This document shows, one piece after another, positions 16,453 through 24,361 of a stretch of 64,000 bases of DNA (its first letter is position 1; each line of letters opens with the position of its first letter). The notes beneath the pieces were generated by a model. That model ran no database searches. It was not told the DNA's origin and was given only the letters and a program-made list of their open reading frames with translations. The stretch lies in the NCBI RefSeq assembly GCF_000247645.1, contig NZ_AHWA01000002.1:124001-188000 (forward strand), read 5' to 3'. The position numbers and the translations under genes are program-made. The stretch is from Salinibacterium sp. PAMC 21357. GTDB taxonomy: Bacteria > Actinomycetota > Actinomycetes > Actinomycetales > Microbacteriaceae.

Positions 16453-17832
16453 ATGCCTAGACAAATTCGCTTCAACGCCTTCGACATGAACTGCGTCGCC
16501 CATCAGTCCTCCGGAATGTGGCGTCACCCTGACGACCAGTCGTGGCGCTACAAAGACCTCGACTACTGGACCGAGCTTGCCCAGTTGCTCGAACGCGGCA
16601 CCTTCGACGGCATCTTCATCGCCGACGTTCTTGGCACCTATGACGTGTATGCGGGATCCAATGAGGCGGCGATTCGTCATGGTGCTCAGGTTCCCGTCAA
16701 CGACCCGCTCCTGCTGGTATCGGCCATGGCGCACGTGACCGAACATCTGGGGTTCGGCATCACTGCCGGCACGGCCTACGAGCATCCGTACCCTTTCGCC
16801 CGCCGCATGTCCACCCTTGACCACCTCACGAAGGGCCGCGTGGGGTGGAACGTCGTCACGGGCTACCTACCGTCGGCCGCACGAAACATGGGCAATGACG
16901 ACCAGCTCGAGCACGACGATCGTTATGATCACGCCGACGAATACCTTGAGGTTCTCTACAAACTGTGGGAAGGCTCGTGGGAAGACGACGCCGTCATCCG
17001 CGATCGCGAATCGGGCATCTTCACCGATCCAAACAAAGTGCACAATATTGATCATCAGGGTAAGCACTTCAGCGTGCCGGGCATCCATCTGTCAGAGCCG
17101 TCGACCCAGCGCACCCCGGTGATTTACCAAGCGGGCGCGTCACCGCGGGGCATCACCTTCGCTGCAGGAAATGCGGAAGCAATTTTCGTCGCTTCTCCCA
17201 CCAAATCAGGGTTGAAGGCGACGGTCTCCCGCATTCGAGATGCGCTCGAAGAAGCTGGCCGCGATCGCTATTCCGCACGCATCTACACCCTGTTGACCGT
17301 GATTACTGATGAGACGAGCGAAAAAGCCCACGCCAAATACGCGGAGTATTTGAGCTATGCCAGTGAAGAAGGCGCGCTCGTATTCATGTCGGGCTGGATG
17401 GGTATCGATCTTGCGCAGTACGACCTCGACGAGCCCATTGGCAACGTCAAGAGCAACGCTATTCAGTCAACGGTTGCCAACTTTCAACAGGCGAATGATG
17501 ACGGTACCGAGTGGAAGGTTCGCGACATTGCGCGGCTCGGCGCGATTGGCGGGCTTGGCCCGTTCATCATTGGGTCTGGCGAAGAGATTGCGGATGAATT
17601 GCAACAGTGGGTCGAAGAGACCGACGTCGACGGGTTTAACCTTGCCTACGCAGTCACGCCGGGAACTTTTGAAGACGTGATCGAGCATGTCATTCCTGTA
17701 TTGCGTGAGCGCGGGCTCTATCCCGAGGAATACGTCGAAGGCACTTTGCGCCACAAGCTGCATGGCAGAGGAAATCGTCTACCTGACGAGCATGCAGGCG
17801 CCCGCTTCCGTCGCACCGCGAACCAGGAGTGA
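16453..17832 (+). CDS. FMN-dependent monooxygenase, NtaA/SnaA/DszA family
   Basis: A 459-residue luciferase-fold enzyme. It has the family start IRFNAFDMNCVAHQSSGMWRH with the conserved Trp-rich DDQSWRYKDLDYWTELAQLLERG, GTAYEHPYPFARRMSTLDHLTKGRVGWNVVTGY, and SEPSTQRTPVIYQAGASPRG. Relatives cleave nitrilotriacetate, alkyl sulfones or dibenzothiophene sulfone using FMNH2 from a reductase partner; the substrate here is unknown. The ATG at 16453 follows GGTGG and begins at the family N-terminus; the open frame extends further up only by chance. Divergence from the flavin reductase gene supports a two-component system. Confidence 0.93.
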   Translation: MPRQIRFNAFDMNCVAHQSSGMWRHPDDQSWRYKDLDYWTELAQLLERGTFDGIFIADVLGTYDVYAGSNEAAIRHGAQVPVNDPLLLVSAMAHVTEHLGFGITAGTAYEHPYPFARRMSTLDHLTKGRVGWNVVTGYLPSAARNMGNDDQLEHDDRYDHADEYLEVLYKLWEGSWEDDAVIRDRESGIFTDPNKVHNIDHQGKHFSVPGIHLSEPSTQRTPVIYQAGASPRGITFAAGNAEAIFVASPTKSGLKATVSRIRDALEEAGRDRYSARIYTLLTVITDETSEKAHAKYAEYLSYASEEGALVFMSGWMGIDLAQYDLDEPIGNVKSNAIQSTVANFQQANDDGTEWKVRDIARLGAIGGLGPFIIGSGEEIADELQQWVEETDVDGFNLAYAVTPGTFEDVIEHVIPVLRERGLYPEEYVEGTLRHKLHGRGNRLPDEHAGARFRRTANQE

Positions 17833-17840
17833 GCGTGTAG

Positions 17841-18305
17841 CTAGAGCTTGATGGTGTATTTAAAACCGATGTGCGAAGCTTCGAAACCAAGCTTCGTGTA
17901 GAAACGGTGGGCGTCAGTGCGCGCTTCATCCGACGTGAGCTGGATGAGCGAAGCACCAAGTGCTGGCGCTGCCGTTTCGATTACCCAGCGCATCATCGCG
18001 CCGCCGATGCCTGACGAGCGTTGGCTCGCGGCGACGCGCACAGCTTCCACCTGGAGGCGGTGCGAGCCGCGTCGAGCCATTCCGGGAATCGCGGTCAATT
18101 GCATCGTTGCGACAACCTCGCCGGAGGCGGCGACAACCACGAGCAACGCGTTTGCCGGCGTCGTCGCGATTGCATGGAAGGCTTTTTCGTATGCTGGGCG
18201 ATCCTCAGGGCGGGCGTTATCGCCACGAAGCGAGCTGACAGGGTCATCCGCCAATAGCTGAAGGATGGTGTCGATATCTCCTAATTGCGAGTACCGAAGA
18301 GTCAT
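17841..18305 (-). CDS. GNAT-family N-acetyltransferase
   Basis: A 154-residue GNAT protein. The acetyl-CoA pyrophosphate loop is in VEAVRVAASQRSSGIGGAMM near 89-108, and the C-terminal LTSDEARTDAHRFYTKLGF completes the fold. Substrate is unknown. It converges on the monooxygenase gene with 8 bases between them. The 240-base region upstream (18306-18545) holds no feature I can support beyond unassigned promoters. Confidence 0.9.
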   Translation of the reverse strand: MTLRYSQLGDIDTILQLLADDPVSSLRGDNARPEDRPAYEKAFHAIATTPANALLVVVAASGEVVATMQLTAIPGMARRGSHRLQVEAVRVAASQRSSGIGGAMMRWVIETAAPALGASLIQLTSDEARTDAHRFYTKLGFEASHIGFKYTIKL

Positions 18306-18545
18306 CTCCCCATCGCGCGTCTGGGAACTGTCGGGACCGTCACTTTAGAAAACACGCCTATGACGTTATCAGCGTGCGGAAGCCCTCCGAACGTGCATCG
18401 CGGTACAGGGCCGGTATCTAGCGCCAAAAATGGTTTGTTCAGGTTGTGTAACCGAGATCGCAGAGTCCTAGCGAGCTAATCCGTAGCGTCAGTGGCAACC
18501 ACGCACCATCGGGATACCACGCACGATCTTTCGGAAGGCTTAATC

Positions 18546-19004
18546 ATGGATACGAAACTAAATCCGGCAACAGCGTCTACCTCAACCTCTACTTCTCTTG
18601 CCCGTCGTGCCATGGCTGGAGTCATCGGTGGCGTTGCCGGCGGCATCGTCTTCGGGATGATGATGGCAATGATGGGCATGCTTCCCACGTTGGCCATGAT
18701 GGTTGGCTCGGAGTCACCGGTTGTGGGCTTCCTTATTCACATGATGATCTCGATCGGGATCGGACTAGGTCTCACCGTGTTGTTCGGCTCGCGGCTGCTG
18801 ACCAGCTATCTGCGTGGCTTGATCGTTGGGCTTGTCTATGGCGCGATCTGGTGGGTTCTCGGACCGCTAGTGCTCATGCCAATGATGCTGGGTGGTGCGC
18901 TCTTTGCCATCAACGTCCCAGCATTGCTTTCGCTGATGGGTCATCTGATCTACGGCGCAATTCTTGGTGTTGTTGCGGTTCGGGTTCTTTCTCCGCGACG
19001 CTAA
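18546..19004 (+). CDS. Membrane protein, unknown
   Basis: A 152-residue Met- and Gly-rich protein with four hydrophobic helices (GVIGGVAGGIVFGMMMAMMGM, a segment around IHMMISIGIGLGLTVLF, YLRGLIVGLVYGAIWWVLGP, and a C-terminal MGHLIYGAILGVVAVRVL). It resembles short uncharacterised actinobacterial membrane proteins. GGAAGG precedes ATG 18546 at good distance, favouring it over the upstream ATG at 18492. Methionine abundance in the first two helices could hint at metal handling, but that is speculative. Confidence 0.8.
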   Translation: MDTKLNPATASTSTSTSLARRAMAGVIGGVAGGIVFGMMMAMMGMLPTLAMMVGSESPVVGFLIHMMISIGIGLGLTVLFGSRLLTSYLRGLIVGLVYGAIWWVLGPLVLMPMMLGGALFAINVPALLSLMGHLIYGAILGVVAVRVLSPRR

Positions 19005-19012
19005 CTCCTCAG

Positions 19013-19055
19013 GGACCCACGCCCGGCCAAACTGGAGCTGGCTGGGGCGGGGTCC
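19013..19055. terminator. Putative stem-loop between convergent genes
   Basis: GGACCC...CGCCC...GCCA at 19013-19029 can pair, with small bulges, with TGGC...GGGGCGGGGTCC at 19039-19055. It lies between the convergent membrane protein and DsrE genes. There is no T-run on either side, so intrinsic termination is uncertain. Confidence 0.4.
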
Positions 19056-19083
19056 GCTTCGGTTCGGAGGCTAGGGGTAGTGC

Positions 19084-19440
19084 CTAGTAGTTCATGATCT
19101 GGTACCCGGCGACGACGAGCTTGCGAACGCTCGCTTCTCCGCCGTTGTCCGAGAGCAAAGGGAATCCGCCGTCACGAATGGGCTCGAATACTTTGTGCGA
19201 CTTGGCGCAGAATTCGCACGCACCGATGATCGTGTCGCCGAGTGCTCCGACGAGTCCGTTCATGGGGTGGCTGGGGTCGGCGATCTTGGCGAGCGTTTCC
19301 ACGCCAGAGCCGTCAAACATGACAACGACATCATCGCCAGCGGCCTTGAATTCGAGGGCAGTTTTGAGGCCGCGGTATACGCGGGCATTGTTGTTCTCGA
19401 GAGTTTCGAGGATGACGACGGCGATTTTGAGATCTGACAT
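19084..19440 (-). CDS. DsrE-like sulfur-relay family protein
   Basis: A 118-residue single-domain protein of the DsrE/DsrF/YchN fold: LKIAVVILETLENNNARVYRGL at the start, a central DDVVVMFDGSGVETL strand-helix unit, and a GACEFCAKSH motif near 72-81 holding a CxxC. DsrE proteins carry sulfur as persulfides on such cysteines. The gene is divergent from a TetR regulator with two matching palindromes in the 84-base gap, so it is probably that regulator's target. A function in sulfur transfer or redox response is inferred from fold and cysteines. Confidence 0.88.
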   Translation of the reverse strand: MSDLKIAVVILETLENNNARVYRGLKTALEFKAAGDDVVVMFDGSGVETLAKIADPSHPMNGLVGALGDTIIGACEFCAKSHKVFEPIRDGGFPLLSDNGGEASVRKLVVAGYQIMNY

Positions 19441-19473
19441 GTGTTAGCTCCTTAGGTCGGCCATCCAGCGTTT

Positions 19474-19491
19474 CTAGACGGATCCGTCTAG
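19474..19491. promoter_or_regulatory. Putative TetR operator 1 (perfect palindrome)
   Basis: CTAGACGGATCCGTCTAG is a perfect 18-base palindrome in the gap between the DsrE-like gene (start 19440) and the TetR gene (start 19525). Its position and form fit a TetR-family operator. Confidence 0.85.
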
Positions 19492-19497
19492 TAAACA

Positions 19498-19513
19498 TAG
19501 ACGGACTCGTCTA
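19498..19513. promoter_or_regulatory. Putative TetR operator 2
   Basis: TAGACGGACTCGTCTA has six-base arms TAGACG/CGTCTA identical to those of operator 1, with an imperfect centre. The centres are 23 bases apart, about two helical turns. It ends 11 bases before the TetR start, so binding would block the regulator's own promoter. Confidence 0.8.
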
Positions 19514-19524
19514 GAATTGCAAAC

Positions 19525-20088
19525 ATGCCTACTACGTCTCAGGAAACGCGCCTCACCTCGCGCGCAAAATTACTCAACACGGCAGCGGAATTGTTTTACT
19601 CACGCGGCATTAACGCAACAGGCATCGACACTGTTATCGCTCAGGCGGGCGTGGCCAAGGGCAGTATGTATCACCACTTCCCGAGCAAGGAGGCGCTCAT
19701 CGCCGCCTACCTCGACGCTGAAGCCGACGCGTGGCTGGTTCGAGTGACCGCGGTCGACGACGCGACCGCGACCGCTGCTGATCGAGTTGCGTTGCTGTTT
19801 ATCGCTCTGGCTGACCAAGTGGATGACGGCACCTTCTATGGCTGCCCGTTCACCAACGCGGCCATCGAATGCCCGGCCATGCCTGACGTCACGGCGTCCA
19901 TAGAGCGGTATCGCATAATGCTGCACGGCCACATTGAGGGATTGCTGGCTGGTGTGGGCGGAGAAGCCCTCGTGTCTAACGTCACGGTAATTTACGACGG
20001 AGCCCTCACGGCAGCGAAATTGGCTGGCCCGCGCGCGGGAGTTCGCCAGATTGCGGAGTTCGTTCGCGCCCTGGTTGCGTCCCAATAG
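19525..20088 (+). CDS. TetR/AcrR-family regulator (LmrA/YxaF-like)
   Basis: A 187-residue regulator. The N-terminal helix-turn-helix domain (10-60) reads KLLNTAAELFYSRGINATGI, then VAKGSMYHHFPSKEALIAAYL. The ligand domain has GTFYGCPFTNAAIECPAMPD near 108-127, like LmrA/YxaF relatives, where paired cysteines may sense electrophiles or reactive sulfur. Two palindromes directly upstream suggest autorepression and control of the divergent DsrE-like gene. The ligand is unknown. Confidence 0.9.
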   Translation: MPTTSQETRLTSRAKLLNTAAELFYSRGINATGIDTVIAQAGVAKGSMYHHFPSKEALIAAYLDAEADAWLVRVTAVDDATATAADRVALLFIALADQVDDGTFYGCPFTNAAIECPAMPDVTASIERYRIMLHGHIEGLLAGVGGEALVSNVTVIYDGALTAAKLAGPRAGVRQIAEFVRALVASQ

Positions 20089-20126
20089 CAATGTGGGCAC
20101 TACAGTAGCTGCCGCTTGCAACACAT

Positions 20127-20142
20127 TCGAATATATGTTCGA
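20127..20142. promoter_or_regulatory. Putative LexA (SOS) box
   Basis: TCGAATATATGTTCGA matches the actinobacterial/mycobacterial SOS consensus TCGAAC-N4-GTTCGA at 11 of 12 fixed positions (one T for C). It ends 8 bases before the ATG of the Rv2578c-like radical SAM gene, so LexA would cover its promoter. Confidence 0.75.
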
Positions 20143-20150
20143 ATAGAGCA

Positions 20151-21242
20151 ATGCGATGGAGTGGGCAAGAAGTCAGCAGCGAAGCGCCAAACGCTTTGCC
20201 AGGGCTCGCGCGCCTCAACAATCTTGTGCGAACCATGCGAACACCAGAATTTGATGGCGTCACTTTCTACGAAGTTCTCGCCAAGAGCGCACTCAATAAG
20301 GTTCCCACCACTAGCGACATGCCCTTCGGGTGGACGATCAATCCCATGCGTGGCTGTCTCCACCAGTGCACGTATTGCTTTGCGCGCCCGACACACGAGT
20401 TTCTCGATCTCGATGCGGGCAAAGATTTTGACACCCAGATCATCGTAAAGGTGAATGTGGCCGAAGTTCTGGCTAAAGAACTCAGTAAACCCAGCTGGGG
20501 TCGACATCCGGTTGCTCTGGGCACGAACACGGATCCTTATCAGCGGGCCGAAGGGCGCTATCGCTTAATGCCCGGCATTATCGCTGGGTTGGCCGGATCA
20601 GGCACGCCGCTGTCGATCCTGACGAAGGGCACATTGCTTCGTCGAGATCTTGCCCTTTTGGCCGAGGCAAGTCAGCGTGTGCCAGTCGATATCGGGATGT
20701 CGATCGCGATTTACGACGATGAGTTGCAACAGTCAGTTGAGCCGGGGACCCCAACGGCACAAGCACGACTAACGACCGTCACCGCGGTGAGAGACGCTGG
20801 CCTCGATTGCGCCGTTTTCTTGATGCCAATTCTGCCGTTTCTCACTGATACTCGGGATCATCTCGAGCGTGCAGTGGCGCAAGTGAAAGCGGCGGGCGGC
20901 ACGTCCATCGCCTACTCGGCGTTGCATCTCAAACCCGGCACTAAAGAGTGGTATTTCCAATGGCTAGAAAGCGCGCATCCGGAGCTGATGCCCCAGTATC
21001 TCTCGATGTATGCCCATGGAACCTACGCGCCCAAGGAATACCGCAAGTGGCTTGCAGCCAAGCTGAAGCCCATCATCCTTCGCCATGGTTTGCAGCGAAC
21101 AGCGCTCGATCCCGCCACGGGCATCGTGGGCTCGCGAGCTCATCCTCGTACCCGCGACGGCAACGGTGAGCGCTCTCTTATTGCCGAAGAGCTCCCACCC
21201 GAGCTGGCGGCTCGGGCAATGCCCCAGCCGATGTTGTTCTAG
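20151..21242 (+). CDS. Rv2578c-family radical SAM protein (SplB-like)
   Basis: A 363-residue protein starting MRWSGQEV, like its mycobacterial relative. The radical SAM cluster is GCLHQCTYC (CxxxCxxC) near 62-70, followed by FARPTHEFLDLDAGKDFDTQIIVK, ALGTNTDPYQRAEGRYRLMPGII and the SPL-like LSILTKGTLLRRD. It probably binds a 4Fe-4S cluster and SAM; the family resembles spore photoproduct lyase, which repairs DNA, though the real substrate is unknown. The SOS box just upstream, with no clear ribosome binding site, suggests damage-induced and possibly leaderless expression. Confidence 0.92.
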   Translation: MRWSGQEVSSEAPNALPGLARLNNLVRTMRTPEFDGVTFYEVLAKSALNKVPTTSDMPFGWTINPMRGCLHQCTYCFARPTHEFLDLDAGKDFDTQIIVKVNVAEVLAKELSKPSWGRHPVALGTNTDPYQRAEGRYRLMPGIIAGLAGSGTPLSILTKGTLLRRDLALLAEASQRVPVDIGMSIAIYDDELQQSVEPGTPTAQARLTTVTAVRDAGLDCAVFLMPILPFLTDTRDHLERAVAQVKAAGGTSIAYSALHLKPGTKEWYFQWLESAHPELMPQYLSMYAHGTYAPKEYRKWLAAKLKPIILRHGLQRTALDPATGIVGSRAHPRTRDGNGERSLIAEELPPELAARAMPQPMLF

Positions 21243-21326
21243 CCAGTGCTGCCCTCGCCCGCATTTCTTATGTGGCAGTCTGTTCATTCGCAAACTTTGC
21301 GCCTGCTGGCTGGATAGGCTGGTGCT

Positions 21327-22112
21327 GTGATCCTTCAAGCGCAGTCGTACTACGTGCGGCACGACGATACCCACTTCGAGTCGACAGTTCATTCCCAGGG
21401 CGCTTGGAATCCGCACGAGCAGCACATGGCTCCGGTCGCCGGCATTTTGGCGCATGTGCTTGAAGGGTTCGAGGTGCGAGCGGGCCTTCGAATCGCCCGA
21501 ATCAGTTATGAGATTCTTGGGCTGATTCCTGATGGCGAGTTCGAGATCATCGCGTCGGTGGTTCGTCCGGGCCGCACTATCGAGCTAGTGCAGGCCGAGC
21601 TTATCGCGGGCGGTCGAGTGGCGGTCAGGGCGACAGCGTGGCGCCTCCAGACCTCCGATACTTCAGACGTTGAGGGAATTGTTGACGCACAGTTGCCCCC
21701 GGTTGAGGTCGCGGGGGCGCCCGTAAACCTCGCTCAATGGCCCGGTGGTTACATTCAATCGATCGAGGCGCGTGCCTTGCCAGAGCACCTTGCCGGCAGT
21801 GGCCGGGTTTGGTTGCGCACTCCGTACCCTTTGCTTTCTGGCGAGCCGGTCAGCGACTTTGCTCGTCTCACGGGCCTGGTCGACACGAGCAACGGGATCG
21901 CCACGCGCGTGAAGCCGGGTGACGGTGGCTACGCGTTTCCGAATGTCGACCTCCAGGTCCACTTGTACCGGGTGCCGACGGGGGAGTGGCTTGGGCTTGA
22001 GAACGCCGTTAATTTTGGTTCTGACGGTGTTGGTCTGACGTCGACGGTTCTTCACGATGTGAGTGGTCCGTTCGGCCGTGCGGAGCAAATTCTCACACTG
22101 CGCAAGCTTTAG
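21327..22112 (+). CDS. Acyl-CoA thioesterase-like protein (double hotdog)
   Basis: A 261-residue protein with two hotdog halves of the TesB-like thioesterase superfamily: the N-terminal half has HFESTVHSQGAWNPHEQHMAPVAGILAHVLE and LGLIPDGEFEIIASVVRPGRTIELVQAEL, the C-terminal half SDFARLTGLVDTSNGIATR and FPNVDLQVHLYRVPTGEWLGLEN. It may hydrolyse acyl-CoA esters; the substrate is not evident. The GTG at 21327 was taken as the start. It stands alone between the radical SAM gene and the ArsR operon. Confidence 0.87.
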   Translation: MILQAQSYYVRHDDTHFESTVHSQGAWNPHEQHMAPVAGILAHVLEGFEVRAGLRIARISYEILGLIPDGEFEIIASVVRPGRTIELVQAELIAGGRVAVRATAWRLQTSDTSDVEGIVDAQLPPVEVAGAPVNLAQWPGGYIQSIEARALPEHLAGSGRVWLRTPYPLLSGEPVSDFARLTGLVDTSNGIATRVKPGDGGYAFPNVDLQVHLYRVPTGEWLGLENAVNFGSDGVGLTSTVLHDVSGPFGRAEQILTLRKL

Positions 22113-22170
22113 CGCGCGGTCATAAAAATTTCTCACTAGCTCTTGCGCTGGATTCTACGTCGGAATAATA

Positions 22171-22188
22171 TACAACCAAATGGTTGTA
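22171..22188. promoter_or_regulatory. Palindromic operator overlapping the ArsR-type gene start
   Basis: TACAACCAAATGGTTGTA has eight-base arms (TACAACCA/TGGTTGTA) around AA. The start ATG of the ArsR-like gene lies inside it (22180). An A/T-rich TAATAT just upstream could be the -10 of a leaderless promoter, so repressor bound here would cover both start and promoter. Confidence 0.75.
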
Positions 22189-22515
22189 TGTGAATTGACG
22201 GACGCTGAGGTAGACGCGATGTTTCGCGCGCTAGCCGATGCCACACGTCGCGACATTGTTACTCGCGTGATGAACGAGGGCATATCAGTGTCGCGCCTTG
22301 CCACCAGCTACGAAATGAGTTTCGCGGCGGTTCAAAAGCATGTCGCCGTGTTGCAATCTGCAGGGCTCGTTTCCAAAGAACGAAACGGTCGCGAGCAAAT
22401 CGTGCGCGGCAACCTCTCGTCAATTCACCGCATCCAACATCTGCTTTCGCACTTCGAAGAGGTGTGGAAGCAACGGGCACTTCGCATGGGCGACGTGCTC
22501 AATGACGACGACTGA
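22180..22515 (+). CDS. ArsR/SmtB-family winged-helix repressor
   Basis: A 111-residue regulator: LTDAEVDAMFRALADATRRDIVTRV at the start and the recognition region YEMSFAAVQKHVAVLQSAGLVSKERNGREQIV near 43-75. It lacks the ELCVCDL metal motif, so it belongs to the class paired with SRPBCC proteins rather than metal sensors. No ribosome binding site precedes the ATG, consistent with a leaderless message. It shares an operon with the SRPBCC gene 15 bases downstream. Confidence 0.92.
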   Translation: MVVCELTDAEVDAMFRALADATRRDIVTRVMNEGISVSRLATSYEMSFAAVQKHVAVLQSAGLVSKERNGREQIVRGNLSSIHRIQHLLSHFEEVWKQRALRMGDVLNDDD

Positions 22516-22530
22516 AAGAGCGGTGGAAAA

Positions 22531-23016
22531 ATGAACGTCACGACAACGACCGATGTTGACAAACTAACCCTCACAACAACAGCCGAGCTCTCGGCGTCGT
22601 TGGAGCGAACCTGGCAGCTCGTCAGCGATCCACGCAAGCTGGAGCGCTGGTGGGGACCACCGGAGTGGCCGGCCACTTTCGTGCGATTCGATTTCGAGAC
22701 CGCGGGGCGCGCTCACTATTTCATGCAGGGCCCTGACGGCGAGAAAATACATGGCTGGTGGAGATTCGTGTCCATAGCCGAGCCACGCGAACTCTCGATC
22801 GAGGATGGGTTCGCTGACGAGCAAGGCGAGCCCTCCGGAGATCTGGGGGTCACAACCGCCCACATCACTTTCGAGCCGATTGAGCATGGCACGCGCATGA
22901 CAATCGTTTCTGGCTTTGAGTCTGTCGAGCAGCTGGAAGAGATGGCGAAGATGGGCATGCAAGAGGGCATGCGTCTGGCAGTCGGCCAAATCCAACAAAT
23001 TTTGGACGAATCCTAA
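22531..23016 (+). CDS. SRPBCC (AHSA1-like) domain protein
   Basis: A 161-residue START/SRPBCC-fold protein: TAELSASLERTWQLVSDPRKLERWWGPPEWPATF at 17-50 is the characteristic opening, with HGWWRFVSIAEPRELSIEDGF and a C-terminal helix EMAKMGMQEGMRLAVGQIQQIL. The hydrophobic cavity binds small lipophilic ligands in the fold, but none is known here. It is the usual operon partner of ArsR regulators of this type and is followed by a DUF4287 gene 14 bases on. Confidence 0.92.
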   Translation: MNVTTTTDVDKLTLTTTAELSASLERTWQLVSDPRKLERWWGPPEWPATFVRFDFETAGRAHYFMQGPDGEKIHGWWRFVSIAEPRELSIEDGFADEQGEPSGDLGVTTAHITFEPIEHGTRMTIVSGFESVEQLEEMAKMGMQEGMRLAVGQIQQILDES

Positions 23017-23030
23017 AAGGAGAATTGGCT

Positions 23031-23324
23031 ATGTCTTTTCAGGCATATTTGGATGCGGTCGAGAAGAAAACGGGTCTCACTCCGCGTCAGTTGGTCGGCA
23101 TTGCGGCCGCTAAAGGTCTCGCTGGTCACTCGGTGAAGGCAGGGGAGATCTTGGAGTGGCTGAAGTCCGATTACGAGCTTGGCCGCGGTCATGGCATGGC
23201 AATGGTTCACGTCATTAAGAAGGGTGCTCTGATCGACGCCAAGCATGTGGCTACCGGAGGAAGTCACAGTGACGAGTCCGACACGCTGTGGCTCGACGGG
23301 GTCGCGACGAAACCGCGAGCGTAG
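23031..23324 (+). CDS. DUF4287 domain protein
   Basis: A 97-residue protein, MSFQAYLDAVEKKTGLTPRQ followed by AKAGEILEWLK-like helix (GHSVKAGEILEWLKSDYELGRGHGMAMVHVI), the DUF4287 pattern. AAAGGAG lies nine bases upstream. It is often found with SRPBCC or ArsR genes and has no known function. It is the last gene of the three-gene operon. Confidence 0.9.
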   Translation: MSFQAYLDAVEKKTGLTPRQLVGIAAAKGLAGHSVKAGEILEWLKSDYELGRGHGMAMVHVIKKGALIDAKHVATGGSHSDESDTLWLDGVATKPRA

Positions 23325-23436
23325 TCGGCCGGCGCACAGGCTGACCTTCTCGCTCGGGTTTTCGTGATGGTGCTCGCGTTGCCGTGTTAGGCGCGGCGGG
23401 TGTGTGAGTGAGCGCACCTCGCAGCGCAGCGCGCCG

Positions 23437-23835
23437 TCAGTCGTCGTAGCTAGTCGAGCCTGATTCGTCGCGGCCGCGGAGCTTCTCAAGTTCACGACGT
23501 TCGCGTTTCGTCGGGCGGCCAGCACCCCGGTCACGGCGTGGGGCCAAGGCAACTTCTTCTCGCGACGGTGGCGGGGGAGTCTCGTCGATGAAGCTCTCGG
23601 CGGCGGTCACCGCCGAGACTCGCTTGACGATTGTTTGTTTCACCACGAGGATCCGATCAAACCCCGCAATTCGAATGCGCACTTGATCGCCGATCTTGAC
23701 GGCTTGTGCCGCTTTTACGCTTGCGCCACCGATCTTGACGTGTCCCGCTCGGCACGCAGCGGTTGCTTGCGATCGAGTTTTGTAGACACGTACCGCCCAC
23801 AGCCAACTGTCGACGCGAACTGATCCCGCACTCAT
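23437..23835 (-). CDS. S4-domain RNA-binding protein (Hsp15-like)
   Basis: A 132-residue protein with an N-terminal S4 domain (7-65): VRVDSWLWAVRVYKTRSQAT, then CRAGHVKIGGASVKAAQAVKIGDQVRI. Relatives (E. coli HslR/Hsp15) bind stalled 50S subunits carrying nascent chains. The C-terminal half is charged and basic (RRDRGAGRPTKRERRELEKLRGRD). Its start overlaps the stop of the upstream HEAT-like gene by one base. Confidence 0.9.
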   Translation of the reverse strand: MSAGSVRVDSWLWAVRVYKTRSQATAACRAGHVKIGGASVKAAQAVKIGDQVRIRIAGFDRILVVKQTIVKRVSAVTAAESFIDETPPPPSREEVALAPRRDRGAGRPTKRERRELEKLRGRDESGSTSYDD

Positions 23836-24278
23836 CAGGCGCTAGCGAGCTCGCGCTTCCAGCGCACGAGTCGTTGCACGGTGGCGCTGTCGTCCGCTGA
23901 GAGGGTGCTCATCGCATCCTCCGGTACATAGAAATTTATCGCAAGGAAGCCGCGAACGGTGTCTGAGGGGTCGTGCGCGAGCATCCGCAGCACATCACAC
24001 GGTGCATGTTCGTTGCGAGCGACGCAGGCCCGAACGCCGTCGTCGGGGTCGTTGGCTAGCGCCTCGAATACGTCGACCGGGGTGTTGTGGTTGCTGGCTG
24101 CACTCTCCCTAATCTTGGGGTTCGTGTCTGCAGCGAGAAGCCGGATCCGCGCAATCTTGCTCTCGGTGACTTCTGGAGCCGGGTGCAACTCAGCGGCTTC
24201 CTCTGCGGTGATCATCGCTGGCGCCATCGCCCTCATTTGGGCCCGCTGCGCCGGAGTGTTAAAGCGAATGCATGACAT
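23835..24278 (-). CDS. HEAT/LRV-like repeat protein
   Basis: A 147-residue protein with about three short helical repeats in the middle and C-terminal parts: ARIRLLAADTNPKIRESAASN, EALANDPDDGVRACVARN and RMLAHDPSDTVRGFLAIN. Such leucine-rich-variant or HEAT-like repeats serve as scaffolds. ATG at 24278 (MSCIRFNTPAQRAQM) was chosen; the frame continues upstream to 24308. It is coupled to the S4 gene. No specific function is known to me. Confidence 0.78.
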   Translation of the reverse strand: MSCIRFNTPAQRAQMRAMAPAMITAEEAAELHPAPEVTESKIARIRLLAADTNPKIRESAASNHNTPVDVFEALANDPDDGVRACVARNEHAPCDVLRMLAHDPSDTVRGFLAINFYVPEDAMSTLSADDSATVQRLVRWKRELASA

Positions 24279-24361
24279 GCGCTCAAGGCTACGCCCGATG
24301 CCTGACAAACTGGCGCCTTAGCGGCGGCATTTCATGAGCGGATGCTGGCTAGACTCTGGGT

